From the NCBI GenBank assembly GCA_017423025.1, contig JAFPGC010000066.1, positions 1 to 57,569 on the forward strand: a stretch of 57,569 nucleotides of DNA, in the 5' to 3' direction. The notes under the pieces were generated by a model, which did no database searches, was not told the origin of the DNA, and saw nothing but the letters and a program-made list of their open reading frames with translations. Both the position numbers and the translations under genes were made by a program. The DNA is from Bacteroidales bacterium. Lineage in GTDB: Bacteria; Bacteroidota; Bacteroidia; Bacteroidales; UBA932. Shown piece after piece: positions 42,598 through 51,422 of this stretch (positions are counted from its first letter, which is position 1; each line of letters begins with the position of its first letter).

Positions 42598-44277
42598 ATG
42601 AAACGTATTTACTACACATTATTTGCGATTCTGGCCATCCTGACGGCGGGCTGTGCAAAGCCCGACCGCACGGAGGAGGTCAACAAACTGAAGCTCCGGA
42701 TCCAGGACAAAATGTTCTCGGACCCAACCCCCGACGAGGCCATTGCGCTGGTAGACAGTGCCGAGCTGGCCGGCGTATTTTCGTCCACAACGGCCAACCT
42801 GATCCGCACCAATGTTTATGGTCAAATGGGCCATACGCGGCTGTCCATTTTCTACGGTGAGCAAATCAAGCCCAGTCCCGAGCTCCGGAGCGAAGGCATC
42901 AACTATTATTCGGCCATGCTCCATCTTATGTCTCTGCTGAACAATAGCGGCGAATGGGGGAAGGCCCTCCATCTGGCCGATGAGATGATTGCCGACGTGG
43001 ACCAGGGAGGCATGGACGAGCAGATAGCCATGCGGATCAAGAGCCGCGCACTCACCGTCAAAGGCGATTGTGAGAAGGGAATGGGGCATATGGAAGAAGC
43101 CGAACGCTATTATCTGGAAGGCCTCAACATAATGATGGACGGCGTCGTACACCCCCGTAGTTACTGGGTGTTGGATGCCCTGTTCGTGGCCGTAACGGAG
43201 ACCACAGAATTCTATCTGGAGTGGGAAAAGCCCCTAAAGGCCCTGCCCCTCATAGCAGCGGGCGATACAACCTTGGCCCGTTTAGTGCGGTGTCCCGACA
43301 TGCCGGAGGCCATCCTAAATTTACGCAGCAACAACATCACCATCAACCAGGCCCTCAACTATGCCTCCAATGGCATATTCGACAAGGCCGAAGCCCTTTA
43401 CCAGAAGCATCGGCAGGCCCCCAGCCTGTCGCCCTATGACCTGGTAGCCGAGGCCCGCTATCTGACCATCGTCGGTCGCTATGACGAGGCCATCCGCCTG
43501 TTCCGCCAGACCGACTCCCTCTACCTGGCCCGGGGCAGCGCCATCGACAACTCCTACATCAATAACTACATGATGAGCCAGTACAAGGCCCTGAAAAAGG
43601 CCGGACGTACGGACGAAGCCATGGCATACGCCGACCGCATGCGCCACCTGAGCGACTCCATCCACCTGGTGGAGCGGAAGATGGATATGGAGCAGCAGGA
43701 GGTCATCCGTCAGAAGGAGGCCGAAATTACCAGCCGCCGCCATTCGCTGGCCATCCACCGCATCATCCTCCTTTCGGCCATCATTATTATCCTGCTCATT
43801 GGCTACCTTCTGGTACGCGCCCGCATCTACAACAAGGCGCTGGAGGAGAAAAACCGCAGCCTCTATCAGGAGATCCAACAGAGGGAAAAGGCCGAAAACG
43901 AAGAACGCCTGGCCCTGCAGGCTCAGCCCGAAGAAACTCTCTCGCAGAATCAGCAGCTCTACCGACGGCTCTGCAAGCTGATGCAGGACCCCGAGGTCTT
44001 CACCAATCCCGAGACCAACCAGGATACGCTGGCCAGCCTGGCAGGCACCAACCGCACTTACGTCTACGATGCCCTGCGCGAATGCGCCGGGAAGACGCCC
44101 GTCGACTTCATCAACGGATACCGTCTTCGCTATGCAGCCAATCTGCTGGCCACATCCAAAGACTCAGTATCCCTTATTGCCGAACTCTGCGGCCTCTCCC
44201 GCCGCACCTTCTACCGTCTCTTTGAGGACGCTTATTCCATGTCGCCATCAGACTACCGGAAAGTGGCAAAAAAGTAG
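42598..44277 (+). CDS. Lipoprotein-type TPR sensor fused to an AraC-family DNA-binding domain
   Basis: A 559-residue one-protein regulator. The N-terminus MKRIYYTLFAILAILTAGC reads as a lipobox or export signal; residues about 25-380 are helical repeats (TPR-like, e.g. FDKAEALYQKHRQAPSLSPY); a transmembrane helix IILLSAIIIILLIGYLLV lies near 387-404; a coiled coil follows; and residues about 455-559 are an AraC HTH with LIAELCGLSRRTFYRLF. So an outside sensor would signal to an inside DNA-binding domain. It faces the peptide-fimbrillin-GLUG operon and is divergent from GH106; either could be its target. A collapsed relative occurs at 56866. Confidence 0.85.
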   Translation: MKRIYYTLFAILAILTAGCAKPDRTEEVNKLKLRIQDKMFSDPTPDEAIALVDSAELAGVFSSTTANLIRTNVYGQMGHTRLSIFYGEQIKPSPELRSEGINYYSAMLHLMSLLNNSGEWGKALHLADEMIADVDQGGMDEQIAMRIKSRALTVKGDCEKGMGHMEEAERYYLEGLNIMMDGVVHPRSYWVLDALFVAVTETTEFYLEWEKPLKALPLIAAGDTTLARLVRCPDMPEAILNLRSNNITINQALNYASNGIFDKAEALYQKHRQAPSLSPYDLVAEARYLTIVGRYDEAIRLFRQTDSLYLARGSAIDNSYINNYMMSQYKALKKAGRTDEAMAYADRMRHLSDSIHLVERKMDMEQQEVIRQKEAEITSRRHSLAIHRIILLSAIIIILLIGYLLVRARIYNKALEEKNRSLYQEIQQREKAENEERLALQAQPEETLSQNQQLYRRLCKLMQDPEVFTNPETNQDTLASLAGTNRTYVYDALRECAGKTPVDFINGYRLRYAANLLATSKDSVSLIAELCGLSRRTFYRLFEDAYSMSPSDYRKVAKK

Positions 44278-44312
44278 AAATGGCAGGATGGACTCACTGA
44301 CCCCATTTCATC

Positions 44313-47300
44313 TTATTTTACCTTGATGTACGCCCTGAAGGCCTTGATGTTACCATTGGCGTCCGGGTAGGACAGCGAGCCATCGCCGGCGATGAAGAGC
44401 ACGCTCTCGTCGCTTCCTGCCAGGCTGGTGTCGATGGTGGTGCCGTTATCGGGTATAATGCCGAACACCGGCACGAAGTTGGCTGCCGTGCCAACCGTTG
44501 TGACAGTTTCTTTATTAATGGTAACAGAGCCAAAGTTGGGATTCACCACATTCGATGAATTGCCTATCATAATCAGGTAAGGATGGCCGGCAGTAATCGA
44601 GGTGACGGTGGAGAAATTCAGTATCAGTATGCCCGATTCGCCGTTGAAGGTGGCAGTATTGAGTGCCTTGACAACCGTCCCTTCTCCGAACACAGCAGTA
44701 ATCTGTCCCGCAGTCAAACTGAATGGCGCACAGAAACTGTTCCAGACACCCGCAAGCATCGTGCGGTTCATCGTGACGACACTGGAGGTCGTATGCGCTC
44801 CCGTCAGGACCTCCGTATTGTCGCGGTCCTCATAGAGGGTGATGGTGCCGAAATTGGCCTGGATGGTTACATCGGCGTTGTGGAAGGTAAGGGTGTAAGG
44901 GCTCCCGTCGCCGGAGAGGCGAGCACTATCTTCACCGTCCTTGCCAATGAAGGCCGAATAGGAATCGCTGGTGATATTAAGCTGAATCGAACCTCCTCCC
45001 GAGCCATAGATCACACCCTCATGCACGAAGCAGCGGCTGTCGTACAGGGTGATTCCGGCCACATCATAAACGGTCGAAGTACCATAGGGTTCGATATTCA
45101 CATGATCAGAGCCCACTCTGACGGCACAGGCGTGCAGGGTACCGGCGTCGAATCCGTGTTTGGGATCTATTCCATCCTGGCTGTAGGCTACATGGTTATA
45201 GTATGCACGGGATATCGTGACATAAGATCTGGAGACATCACCGCTGACCAGCAAATAATTAGATGCCGGAGTGCTTCCCGCTTTCGCATGGAAAGTCGCA
45301 GGCGCAAAGACACAGTCGGTCAGGTTCACCCGGGTACTAGGTCCGCTTCTTGCCCATCCTACCATGCCGCCACCCTCGTAAGCTCCGTTCGTATACTCGA
45401 CGGTTCCGGTAAACACACAAGCCGTCAGGCTGATGCTAGCATTGGACTCGACTGTCCCTACAAAAGCGCCGCCATCCACATCCCCATTGCGTGATGAAGA
45501 AATGGCCACACTGCTCCGGCAATTCAAAATGGTATTGGTACTATTATACCGTACAAAGCCCACCAGGCCGGAGGGCCGCATACCGGTGGTGCTCACGCTG
45601 CCGGTGAGTACCAGGTTGCTCAGGTGTGCATCCCGGATGTAGCCAAAGGGGGCCGTATAGTCAGCATTCGTAGTCGTGAGATCCAGGTTCAGCGTATGTC
45701 CATCTCCGTCAAAATGATGGTTGAAGGGCTTTTCTTCTAGGGCTCCCGCCGGAGTAGTGACGGTAATGTCCGCCGTCAGTTTGAAATAGCATCCGGCAGG
45801 GAAGGGTGATTCGCCCGTATTTTTGGTCTCCATCATGGCCCAGTCTGCTGCGGAGGTAATCAGGTAAGGGTCTGCCTGGGTGCCTTTCCCGGCAAAATCC
45901 GACATCTCAGTATGCTTGAGAACCGCCTTGCCGCCGACTTCCTCCCAATTGGCTCCCAGCTGGCTGACCAGCGCGGCGGCGGTCATCCCGGAAGCATCGC
46001 TTCCCTGATTGCCGGCCCCCCAGGAGGTAATGTAATAGGTTTGGTTGAAAATGGGATTGGCTCCGCTGTCATAACGGACTATCTTTTGGGAACCACTGGT
46101 CCCTATCGTCACCGTTTCCGGGTTAAACAGGCAGTTGGTAAAAGTGACCGGGGTGTACGCCCAACCTATCAGACCGCCACAGTGGGTGGTAGTGACATTG
46201 TCATTGGGGTTTTTGGTACTCTTCCCCTGATGGAATTTGCCGTCAAACAGCACATCGGTGAGTGTAATGGAGGTAGCCGTATTCGCGACGCGGGAGATAA
46301 GGCCGCCGTGGGTGCCGTCTCCGTTAATACGGGTGTCTATCTTGACGCTGCTCCAACATTGGTTCAGGGAAAGGAATCCGTTTGCCAGGCCTACCAGGCC
46401 GGACGCATCCATGCGGTTTGTGTAGACGGTGCCTTCGATGCGGATATCCCTAATGCTCGCATCTTTTACATAGCGGAACGGGGCGCAGTAATCGGCCGCA
46501 CTGGTGCGGGTAAAGGTAAGGGTGCGTCCCTTGCCGTCGAAGTGGCCGGAGAAAGGGTGGGAAACATCGCTGCCCAGCTGGAGGTTCACCGCCAGGTCGG
46601 ACAACAACTGGAAGTACTTCCCGCTGAAGGATTCTCCGTTCTGGATCCGGAATGCCAGCGCATTCCAATGATCCACGGAAGCAATCAGATAAGGACTCTC
46701 CTGCGTGCCGGCACCCACCAAATCGGCGTAGATATTAAAGAAATTCGGGACGACCGTGTTACCTTCCCTATGCCATCCGCCACCCAGGCCTCGAAGGAGA
46801 TCAGTATCCGACATGGTCCTCGCATCAATGGCCCCGTGGTCGGTCTGGGGCGTATCGCCCCAAATCATCTTATAGTAGCAATTGGCCAATATGGCCGAAG
46901 CGCTGGTTTTTTTGCGGAAGAAAGTGTTGCTGCTATCGTCACCTTTCAGCTCCGTTGGCGCAAAAAGGCTGTTCAGAATATACAGGTGTGAATCGGAAGC
47001 GGCCCAACCTACAAAGCCGCCGCTTTCATCGGGGTCGTCTGAAATAATGCCGTCGAACAGGCAATTGATGATCTCTGTCGTTCCGTCGTCTTGAACACGG
47101 CCCACGAAGCCACCGATATTTTTGACATCATGAGCATCGAGTCGTAAACTGCTACGGCAATTGATAATCCGGTTATATCCTTTGGCCCGGCCAATCACTC
47201 CGCCCGAAGTGCTAACATCCTTTGCATCTATTTCCCCTTTGACATGAAGATTCATGATGGTGGCATCCTCCGCATAGCGGAAAGGTGCTACATAGTCGTT

Positions 47301-47627
47301 CCAGCTATGATCAGAAACCTGTCTGGCCTTATAGTTCAAGGTTATGGAATGACCGTTCCCATCAAAAATACCTTTAAAAGACGAGTAATGATCTATTTCG
47401 CCGTCATCAACGAATTGTGTGACCGTGATGTCGGCCATCAGTCTTATATACTTCCCCTTGTAGCTTGTCTCCCCGTCGGTAAGATTCTCAATGAAGGTAT
47501 TCCACTGGCCCTTGCTCGAAATCGTGTACGGGTTTTTCAATGTACCGCCACCCGGGAGTTCATCGGCATAAGCCGAAAGGGTTGCAAAGGCCAGCAGGGC
47601 CGTGAGTATGATACGTATCTTTTTCAT
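44313..47627 (-). CDS. Large repetitive surface protein with three GLUG-type repeats
   Basis: A 1104-residue secreted protein (signal MKKIRIILTALLAFATLSAYA). It has three tandem units of about 250-290 residues, each reading as NPYxISS..W, GKYxxLxADITV, FDGxGHxLTL, YxAPFxYxxDAxIxNL, then GGLVG and CxSSVxI blocks, as in GLUG-motif adhesins that form right-handed beta-helices. A different C-terminal part of about 250 residues (WNSFCAPFSLTAGQITAVFG) resembles Bacteroidales domains at the ends of such proteins. It overlaps the preceding lipoprotein gene by four bases. Only one ATCGGCC heptamer is inside, unlike the rest of the window. Probable adhesin or matrix protein. Confidence 0.8.
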   Translation of the reverse strand: MKKIRIILTALLAFATLSAYADELPGGGTLKNPYTISSKGQWNTFIENLTDGETSYKGKYIRLMADITVTQFVDDGEIDHYSSFKGIFDGNGHSITLNYKARQVSDHSWNDYVAPFRYAEDATIMNLHVKGEIDAKDVSTSGGVIGRAKGYNRIINCRSSLRLDAHDVKNIGGFVGRVQDDGTTEIINCLFDGIISDDPDESGGFVGWAASDSHLYILNSLFAPTELKGDDSSNTFFRKKTSASAILANCYYKMIWGDTPQTDHGAIDARTMSDTDLLRGLGGGWHREGNTVVPNFFNIYADLVGAGTQESPYLIASVDHWNALAFRIQNGESFSGKYFQLLSDLAVNLQLGSDVSHPFSGHFDGKGRTLTFTRTSAADYCAPFRYVKDASIRDIRIEGTVYTNRMDASGLVGLANGFLSLNQCWSSVKIDTRINGDGTHGGLISRVANTATSITLTDVLFDGKFHQGKSTKNPNDNVTTTHCGGLIGWAYTPVTFTNCLFNPETVTIGTSGSQKIVRYDSGANPIFNQTYYITSWGAGNQGSDASGMTAAALVSQLGANWEEVGGKAVLKHTEMSDFAGKGTQADPYLITSAADWAMMETKNTGESPFPAGCYFKLTADITVTTPAGALEEKPFNHHFDGDGHTLNLDLTTTNADYTAPFGYIRDAHLSNLVLTGSVSTTGMRPSGLVGFVRYNSTNTILNCRSSVAISSSRNGDVDGGAFVGTVESNASISLTACVFTGTVEYTNGAYEGGGMVGWARSGPSTRVNLTDCVFAPATFHAKAGSTPASNYLLVSGDVSRSYVTISRAYYNHVAYSQDGIDPKHGFDAGTLHACAVRVGSDHVNIEPYGTSTVYDVAGITLYDSRCFVHEGVIYGSGGGSIQLNITSDSYSAFIGKDGEDSARLSGDGSPYTLTFHNADVTIQANFGTITLYEDRDNTEVLTGAHTTSSVVTMNRTMLAGVWNSFCAPFSLTAGQITAVFGEGTVVKALNTATFNGESGILILNFSTVTSITAGHPYLIMIGNSSNVVNPNFGSVTINKETVTTVGTAANFVPVFGIIPDNGTTIDTSLAGSDESVLFIAGDGSLSYPDANGNIKAFRAYIKVK

Positions 47628-48490
47628 CTTGCTTCCTCCACTTTTTTACCGCCAAGAACATAGGTAGGGACCAGCGAAGCAGCGGTGCCCAGGTTGGTGA
47701 TGGTCACGCTCTGGATCTTGGCCTTGTTCATAGATGCGTTAACCTGATAGAACTTGCCCTTCTCCAGGAGGGCGTCGTTGCGGGTTAAAGTATAATTCTT
47801 GTTGTCGGATCCCTTGGCCGTGAGGCTGATATTCTTTCCGGTATGAGCATCATCTCCTCCTGTCGTGTTAAAGTGTTCGGGGATGGCGACATAGAGTACA
47901 TTTGTTGCGGCCGCGGGTGTAACCACGAGTGTTTGGTTGCCAAGCCCCACATAAAAGGGTTTCACAGGTAAGGGATTATCAGAGTCGCTCTTGTTCGTAA
48001 GCGTAAACTTCACAATGGACTGCTGACTCGTGAAGACAGCAGGGTTTTCTACCCGGACGGTTTTTCCGGAAACGCCGGAGACCCTTACCGTTGCCGTGCA
48101 GTAATCACAAGTGGCGGCGATGGTGCTCAGCAGACCATCCTGCTGCCCATAATCTCCCGTGCGGCAACTCAGCAGCAATTCGTCATCGGCCTGAGGAGGG
48201 TAGCTCAATTCTCCGGAGAGCGTGGTGGATTCACCGCTGCTCTGGGCCGTGAGCGTCCCCAGCAGGTTTTCCCCGCTATATACGCTTACCACATCTCCGG
48301 CCGTCCATCTGGACCAAAGCGTCCCGTTGCCGGCGTCCGACAACGCTTTGGTCATTTCGTTCATCTTGGTGGCCGGAATCGTGAGCGTGTAGGGGCCGGT
48401 TGTTTCCGGCACAAGCTCCGCCGGCTCCGCCATGCAGCCTGCAAGGACGGCAAGCAGCACAGCCATTCCCAAATATCGATTGATTTTCAT
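47624..48490 (-). CDS. Fimbrillin-like lipoprotein B
   Basis: A 288-residue lipoprotein (MKINRYLGMAVLLAVLAGC) with the layout of Bacteroidales fimbrillin-family (Mfa_like) proteins: an N-terminal domain with WTAGDVVSVYSGENLLGTL and a C-terminal domain with VLYVAIPEHF and KGKFYQVNASM. It is clearly paralogous to the partial lipoprotein at 57141 (shared VSVY, LLGTLTAQ, STTL and CDY segments). It lies 15 bp after fimbrillin-like A and overlaps the GLUG gene. Likely a structural subunit or anchor for the surface protein. Confidence 0.78.
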   Translation of the reverse strand: MKINRYLGMAVLLAVLAGCMAEPAELVPETTGPYTLTIPATKMNEMTKALSDAGNGTLWSRWTAGDVVSVYSGENLLGTLTAQSSGESTTLSGELSYPPQADDELLLSCRTGDYGQQDGLLSTIAATCDYCTATVRVSGVSGKTVRVENPAVFTSQQSIVKFTLTNKSDSDNPLPVKPFYVGLGNQTLVVTPAAATNVLYVAIPEHFNTTGGDDAHTGKNISLTAKGSDNKNYTLTRNDALLEKGKFYQVNASMNKAKIQSVTITNLGTAASLVPTYVLGGKKVEEAR

Positions 48491-48505
48491 ATTGTTCTGA
48501 TCTTA

Positions 48506-49402
48506 TTACCAATTCAACGTTCCACCACTGCTGTAATCTGCGATGGTGAAGAACACTTCATTCAGCGAATCGCCGCCTGTACCGGCCCCGCTAATCTGGA
48601 CCGTTCCTATATAGAAATGTCCGGATATGGGATTCAAGTCGCGCTCAATGCTGTATTCTTCACTGCCGATCACGGCCTTGAAGTGGTATGTATTCGATGC
48701 TCCGTTCTCGTCCCGAAGCGCAAAGAAAAGCTGACCCGTTGCGCTGGCCGGGGCAATCGTGAGCGGCAAAACTTCTGTCGCATACGTCGCGTCTGAGCCC
48801 AGGGGCCTGGTCAACACCACTTTCCCGCCATCGGCATAAATGCTCAGACGCTCAAGCAGAAGTGGATTATTGTCCTTGTCCACAAAACGCAGTTGAAAAA
48901 AGGCCTGCCGGTGGGTGAAGGCGGCATCGCTCATCTTGAGGAAGCCGCCTTGGGCGTCCACTTCCTTCACGCTGGAACTGGCTTCCATAAAGCTGTAACT
49001 GGCCGAGACACAGTTCACGGTGCCGTTCTGGCCGGTATAGTCCAGACTCGCCTCGTGATAATAGAGAGAAAGGACATCTCCAACGGAGAATGTTCCCGTC
49101 AGCGTGCCGGTCAGGGTGGCATAGGCCGTATTACCGGCGCTCACATCGGCACTCAACTGCTCCAACGCCGTTCCGTCACTCTTAACCACCCGAACCAGAT
49201 CTCCCTGGTCCCAGTTGGTGTACAGCGTTTTGCCATCGTTGCCGCCCACGCTGACAGCCCTTGTTTCCGAGGCCGGGCCGGCGTTGACGGATACCTTCCA
49301 CACACGCGATGCGGGGGCCTCCATCTGGGTGCAGGAAACAAGGTTTCCAAGCAGCAGGACAGCCATGCTTCCTGCCAACATCTTTCCAATCAAGTGTGTC
49401 AT
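48506..49402 (-). CDS. Fimbrillin-like lipoprotein A
   Basis: A lipoprotein of about 298 residues. The start chosen is ATG 49402 (MTHLIGKMLAGSMAVLLLGNL, lipobox LVSC); the longer frame adds an arginine-rich unconserved leader that overlaps the peptide gene in another frame. The mature part has YTNWDQGDLVRVVKSDG and FSVGDVLSLYYHEAS, typical of fimbrillin-family N-terminal domains, and ISGHFYIGTVQI near the end. It comes 28 bp after the peptide gene and 15 bp before fimbrillin-like B. Confidence 0.78.
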   Translation of the reverse strand: MTHLIGKMLAGSMAVLLLGNLVSCTQMEAPASRVWKVSVNAGPASETRAVSVGGNDGKTLYTNWDQGDLVRVVKSDGTALEQLSADVSAGNTAYATLTGTLTGTFSVGDVLSLYYHEASLDYTGQNGTVNCVSASYSFMEASSSVKEVDAQGGFLKMSDAAFTHRQAFFQLRFVDKDNNPLLLERLSIYADGGKVVLTRPLGSDATYATEVLPLTIAPASATGQLFFALRDENGASNTYHFKAVIGSEEYSIERDLNPISGHFYIGTVQISGAGTGGDSLNEVFFTIADYSSGGTLNW

Positions 49403-49430
49403 AGCATTAAAAAATGTCACCGAAAATGCT

Positions 49431-49592
49431 TTAGAAGATAATCTCCTCGCCAGATTGACCGCCGGGCAAGCCGCCGCCGCCCTTGTCACTGCCCTGAAGC
49501 AGGGTCTGAGTACTTTGGAGACGGATAATCTCCACCTCTGGGGCCTGGTAATCAAATTTACGACTAACTCCTAAACTCATCCTTTCTTGCAT
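49431..49592 (-). CDS. Short peptide with Y-x-A-P-E pattern, heading the fimbrillin operon
   Basis: A 53-residue product if ATG 49592 is used (49 if ATG 49580). It reads KFDYQAPEVEIIRLQSTQTL, then LLQGSDKGGGG and an end with PGGQSGEEIIF. No signal peptide or membrane helix is seen. The Y-x-A-P-E-x5-L-x-S pattern matches a second peptide at 57023 without gaps. Small proteins of this look occur beside fimbrillin genes in many Bacteroidales, but no function is known to me. It is 28 bp upstream of fimbrillin-like A in the same direction. Confidence 0.65.
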   Translation of the reverse strand: MQERMSLGVSRKFDYQAPEVEIIRLQSTQTLLQGSDKGGGGLPGGQSGEEIIF

Positions 49593-49603
49593 GTTACGAA
49601 TTA

Positions 49604-49616
49604 TTAAACAGTTTAA
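49604..49616. promoter_or_regulatory. Palindrome before the peptide-fimbrillin operon
   Basis: TTAAAC-A-GTTTAA, perfect arms, 12 bp upstream of the peptide ATG in the 74 bp gap behind the nitroreductase gene. A candidate operator; no TAnnTTTG box was found here. Confidence 0.35.
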
Positions 49617-49666
49617 CTCTGTCACGTTATTTAATATAAACATTTTATGCCATCGCCACGCGAGGG

Positions 49667-50341
49667 CTAGACCCATTCGAAATTGTCTTTTCCGGCGGCC
49701 AGCTCAAAGTGGCACTTGGCTATACCCAGATCTATCTGCGTATAGCCCCAAATCGAGGCAAAGGTCTTCGTCTCCACCCTGTTCCCTTCATGGAGGATAA
49801 ACTTGAACTTCTGCTGGTTCACGGCGGTAGGTGCCAGAAGAGCAGCCTCCAGGCCATCTGCGAACCATTCCGGAACAGGACCGTGCGGCTCAAAAAACTT
49901 GTCCAGCGACTTCAGGGAATGCTGTTTTCCCTGATTGGCACCATAGCCCAGCGCTATCACGCAATGGATGACCTCCCCTTCCCTCAGCGAGTAGGTGCCG
50001 GGGACTTTCTTATATGTCAAGCCTACCCAGCAGGTATTGAGCCCCAGGGTCTGCGCAAAAAGGACAATCTTTTCTCCGAAATATCCTATCTTTTCTTCCC
50101 ATTCCGGGCCCTTGGGACCGGCCATCACCAGGTAGTTCCTCACTCCGGAGAACTGCCCGTAGGTGACCAGCTTGCTGGCAAAGGCCTTGGGTTCGTCCAG
50201 AACCAGCTGGATGTTAAGCCCGCTCTCCTCGTTGCAGCGCTCAATATACTTTCCAAGTGCAGCCCTGGTATCGTCGTCAATGGGCCTGCCCGTATACCGC
50301 CGGACCGAATGTCTGTAATGAATGGCTTCCTTGAGTTCCAT
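49667..50341 (-). CDS. Nitroreductase-family protein
   Basis: A flavin-dependent oxidoreductase of the nitroreductase fold, 224 residues. It starts MELKEAIHYRHSVRRYTGRP, where the RHSVRRY motif binds FMN phosphate. IVLFAQTLGLNTCWVGLTYK and LEAALLAPTAVNQQKFKFIL are further conserved regions of the putative TM-nitroreductase subgroup. Physiological substrate unknown. A pair of direct repeats lies upstream (50421-50466) and may be its operator. Confidence 0.9.
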   Translation of the reverse strand: MELKEAIHYRHSVRRYTGRPIDDDTRAALGKYIERCNEESGLNIQLVLDEPKAFASKLVTYGQFSGVRNYLVMAGPKGPEWEEKIGYFGEKIVLFAQTLGLNTCWVGLTYKKVPGTYSLREGEVIHCVIALGYGANQGKQHSLKSLDKFFEPHGPVPEWFADGLEAALLAPTAVNQQKFKFILHEGNRVETKTFASIWGYTQIDLGIAKCHFELAAGKDNFEWV

Positions 50342-50420
50342 GGTTTTCTCCTTTCAAGAAGTTGAATTTACAGATTATTTATTTTTCAGGCAACAGGTAA
50401 TACGACGGCCAGACCAATTT

Positions 50421-50466
50421 TTGACGCAGAGTCAAGAAATCGGCGCAAAAATTTACGCAGAATCAA
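50421..50466. promoter_or_regulatory. Two 15-bp direct repeats upstream of the nitroreductase gene
   Basis: TTGACGCAGAGTCAA (50421-50435) and TTTACGCAGAATCAA (50452-50466) agree at 13 of 15 positions and start 31 bp apart, about three helix turns. The first copy is itself an inverted repeat (TTGAC-n5-GTCAA). They fit a regulator binding two faces of the same site. Confidence 0.45.
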
Positions 50467-50483
50467 ATTTGGGACGAAAAAAC

Positions 50484-51422
50484 CTACTCCGATTCCAGCT
50501 TGGGCAGGCGAAGGGGCAGGGCTCCGGGCAGGATTTTGAGGTGGAACCGGGAGCCGGGAAGCTGCTCACCGTCCAGATAGAGGTCGATGAGATCCTTGCT
50601 GCTGATGACCACCTCGCGGGCCTGGCGGTAGAGGACCCGGTTCTTGCCGGGGCGGCTGCCGATATGTTCTCCACTGCGGTAAAGGGGAATCAGCAGCAGG
50701 AGCCTCAGGAGGCTCATGGCGCGGAAATAGCACACATCCATAAGTCCGTCGTCCAGCTTGGCATTGGGGGCGCAGTTGAACTCGCCGCCCACGCGCCGTC
50801 CATTGGCCACGGTGCAAAGCACCATCGGTCCCCTGGCGATGCGCTCTCCATCGGCCGTAATCTTGATGCGGTTGAAACGGCTGGTGAGAATGGCATTGAT
50901 TACGCCTCTCGTGTAGGCCTCGTGGGCCGATTTTCCCTTGGCGACGAGCTCGTTGGCCCGGGAGGCAACTGTGGAGTTAAAGCCGACGTTACAAACGTTG
51001 AGGCAGTAGCTGTCGTTGACCTGGATGACATCGATGGGGGTAACGGCGCCGGCCAGCATTTCCTTTACGCTGGTGAAGTTGCGGCCGGGGAAGTTGATGA
51101 TAAAGTCCTGCGTAGCACCGCCGAAATACAGGATGGCGATGGTTTTGTTATCGCATTCACTGGCCACCGGGTCTCCGGAATTCATATAGCCCACCAGACC
51201 GGAGGCCACGCCGTTGATGATGCCGTTGCCGCCGCAGGCCACAAAGCAGACCTCCTCCTCGGGATGGAGGTCGCAGTAGAGGCGCACATAGCGGGTGGCA
51301 TCGCCCTCTCCCATGGTGGTATATACCTCGTGCGGATGCGGATTCTCCTTAAGCTGCTTGTAGAAATCCTCGTATTTCGCCGCCTTATCGGCCCTTCCGT
51401 TTATTATATAGATGTATTTCAT
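50484..51422 (-). CDS. Diacylglycerol-kinase-like lipid kinase
   Basis: A member of the DAGK/sphingosine kinase catalytic family, 312 residues. MKYIYIINGRADKAAKYEDF is the N-terminal strand; the nucleotide loop normally written GGDGT is here ACGGNGIINGVASGL, as in several Bacteroidales members. NVCNVGFNSTVAS and DDGLMDVCYFRAMSLLRLL are the other family blocks. It may phosphorylate a membrane lipid. It is coupled to the SpoIIE-like gene upstream through an ATGA overlap, suggesting control by, or a shared pathway with, that phosphatase. Confidence 0.85.
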   Translation of the reverse strand: MKYIYIINGRADKAAKYEDFYKQLKENPHPHEVYTTMGEGDATRYVRLYCDLHPEEEVCFVACGGNGIINGVASGLVGYMNSGDPVASECDNKTIAILYFGGATQDFIINFPGRNFTSVKEMLAGAVTPIDVIQVNDSYCLNVCNVGFNSTVASRANELVAKGKSAHEAYTRGVINAILTSRFNRIKITADGERIARGPMVLCTVANGRRVGGEFNCAPNAKLDDGLMDVCYFRAMSLLRLLLLIPLYRSGEHIGSRPGKNRVLYRQAREVVISSKDLIDLYLDGEQLPGSRFHLKILPGALPLRLPKLESE

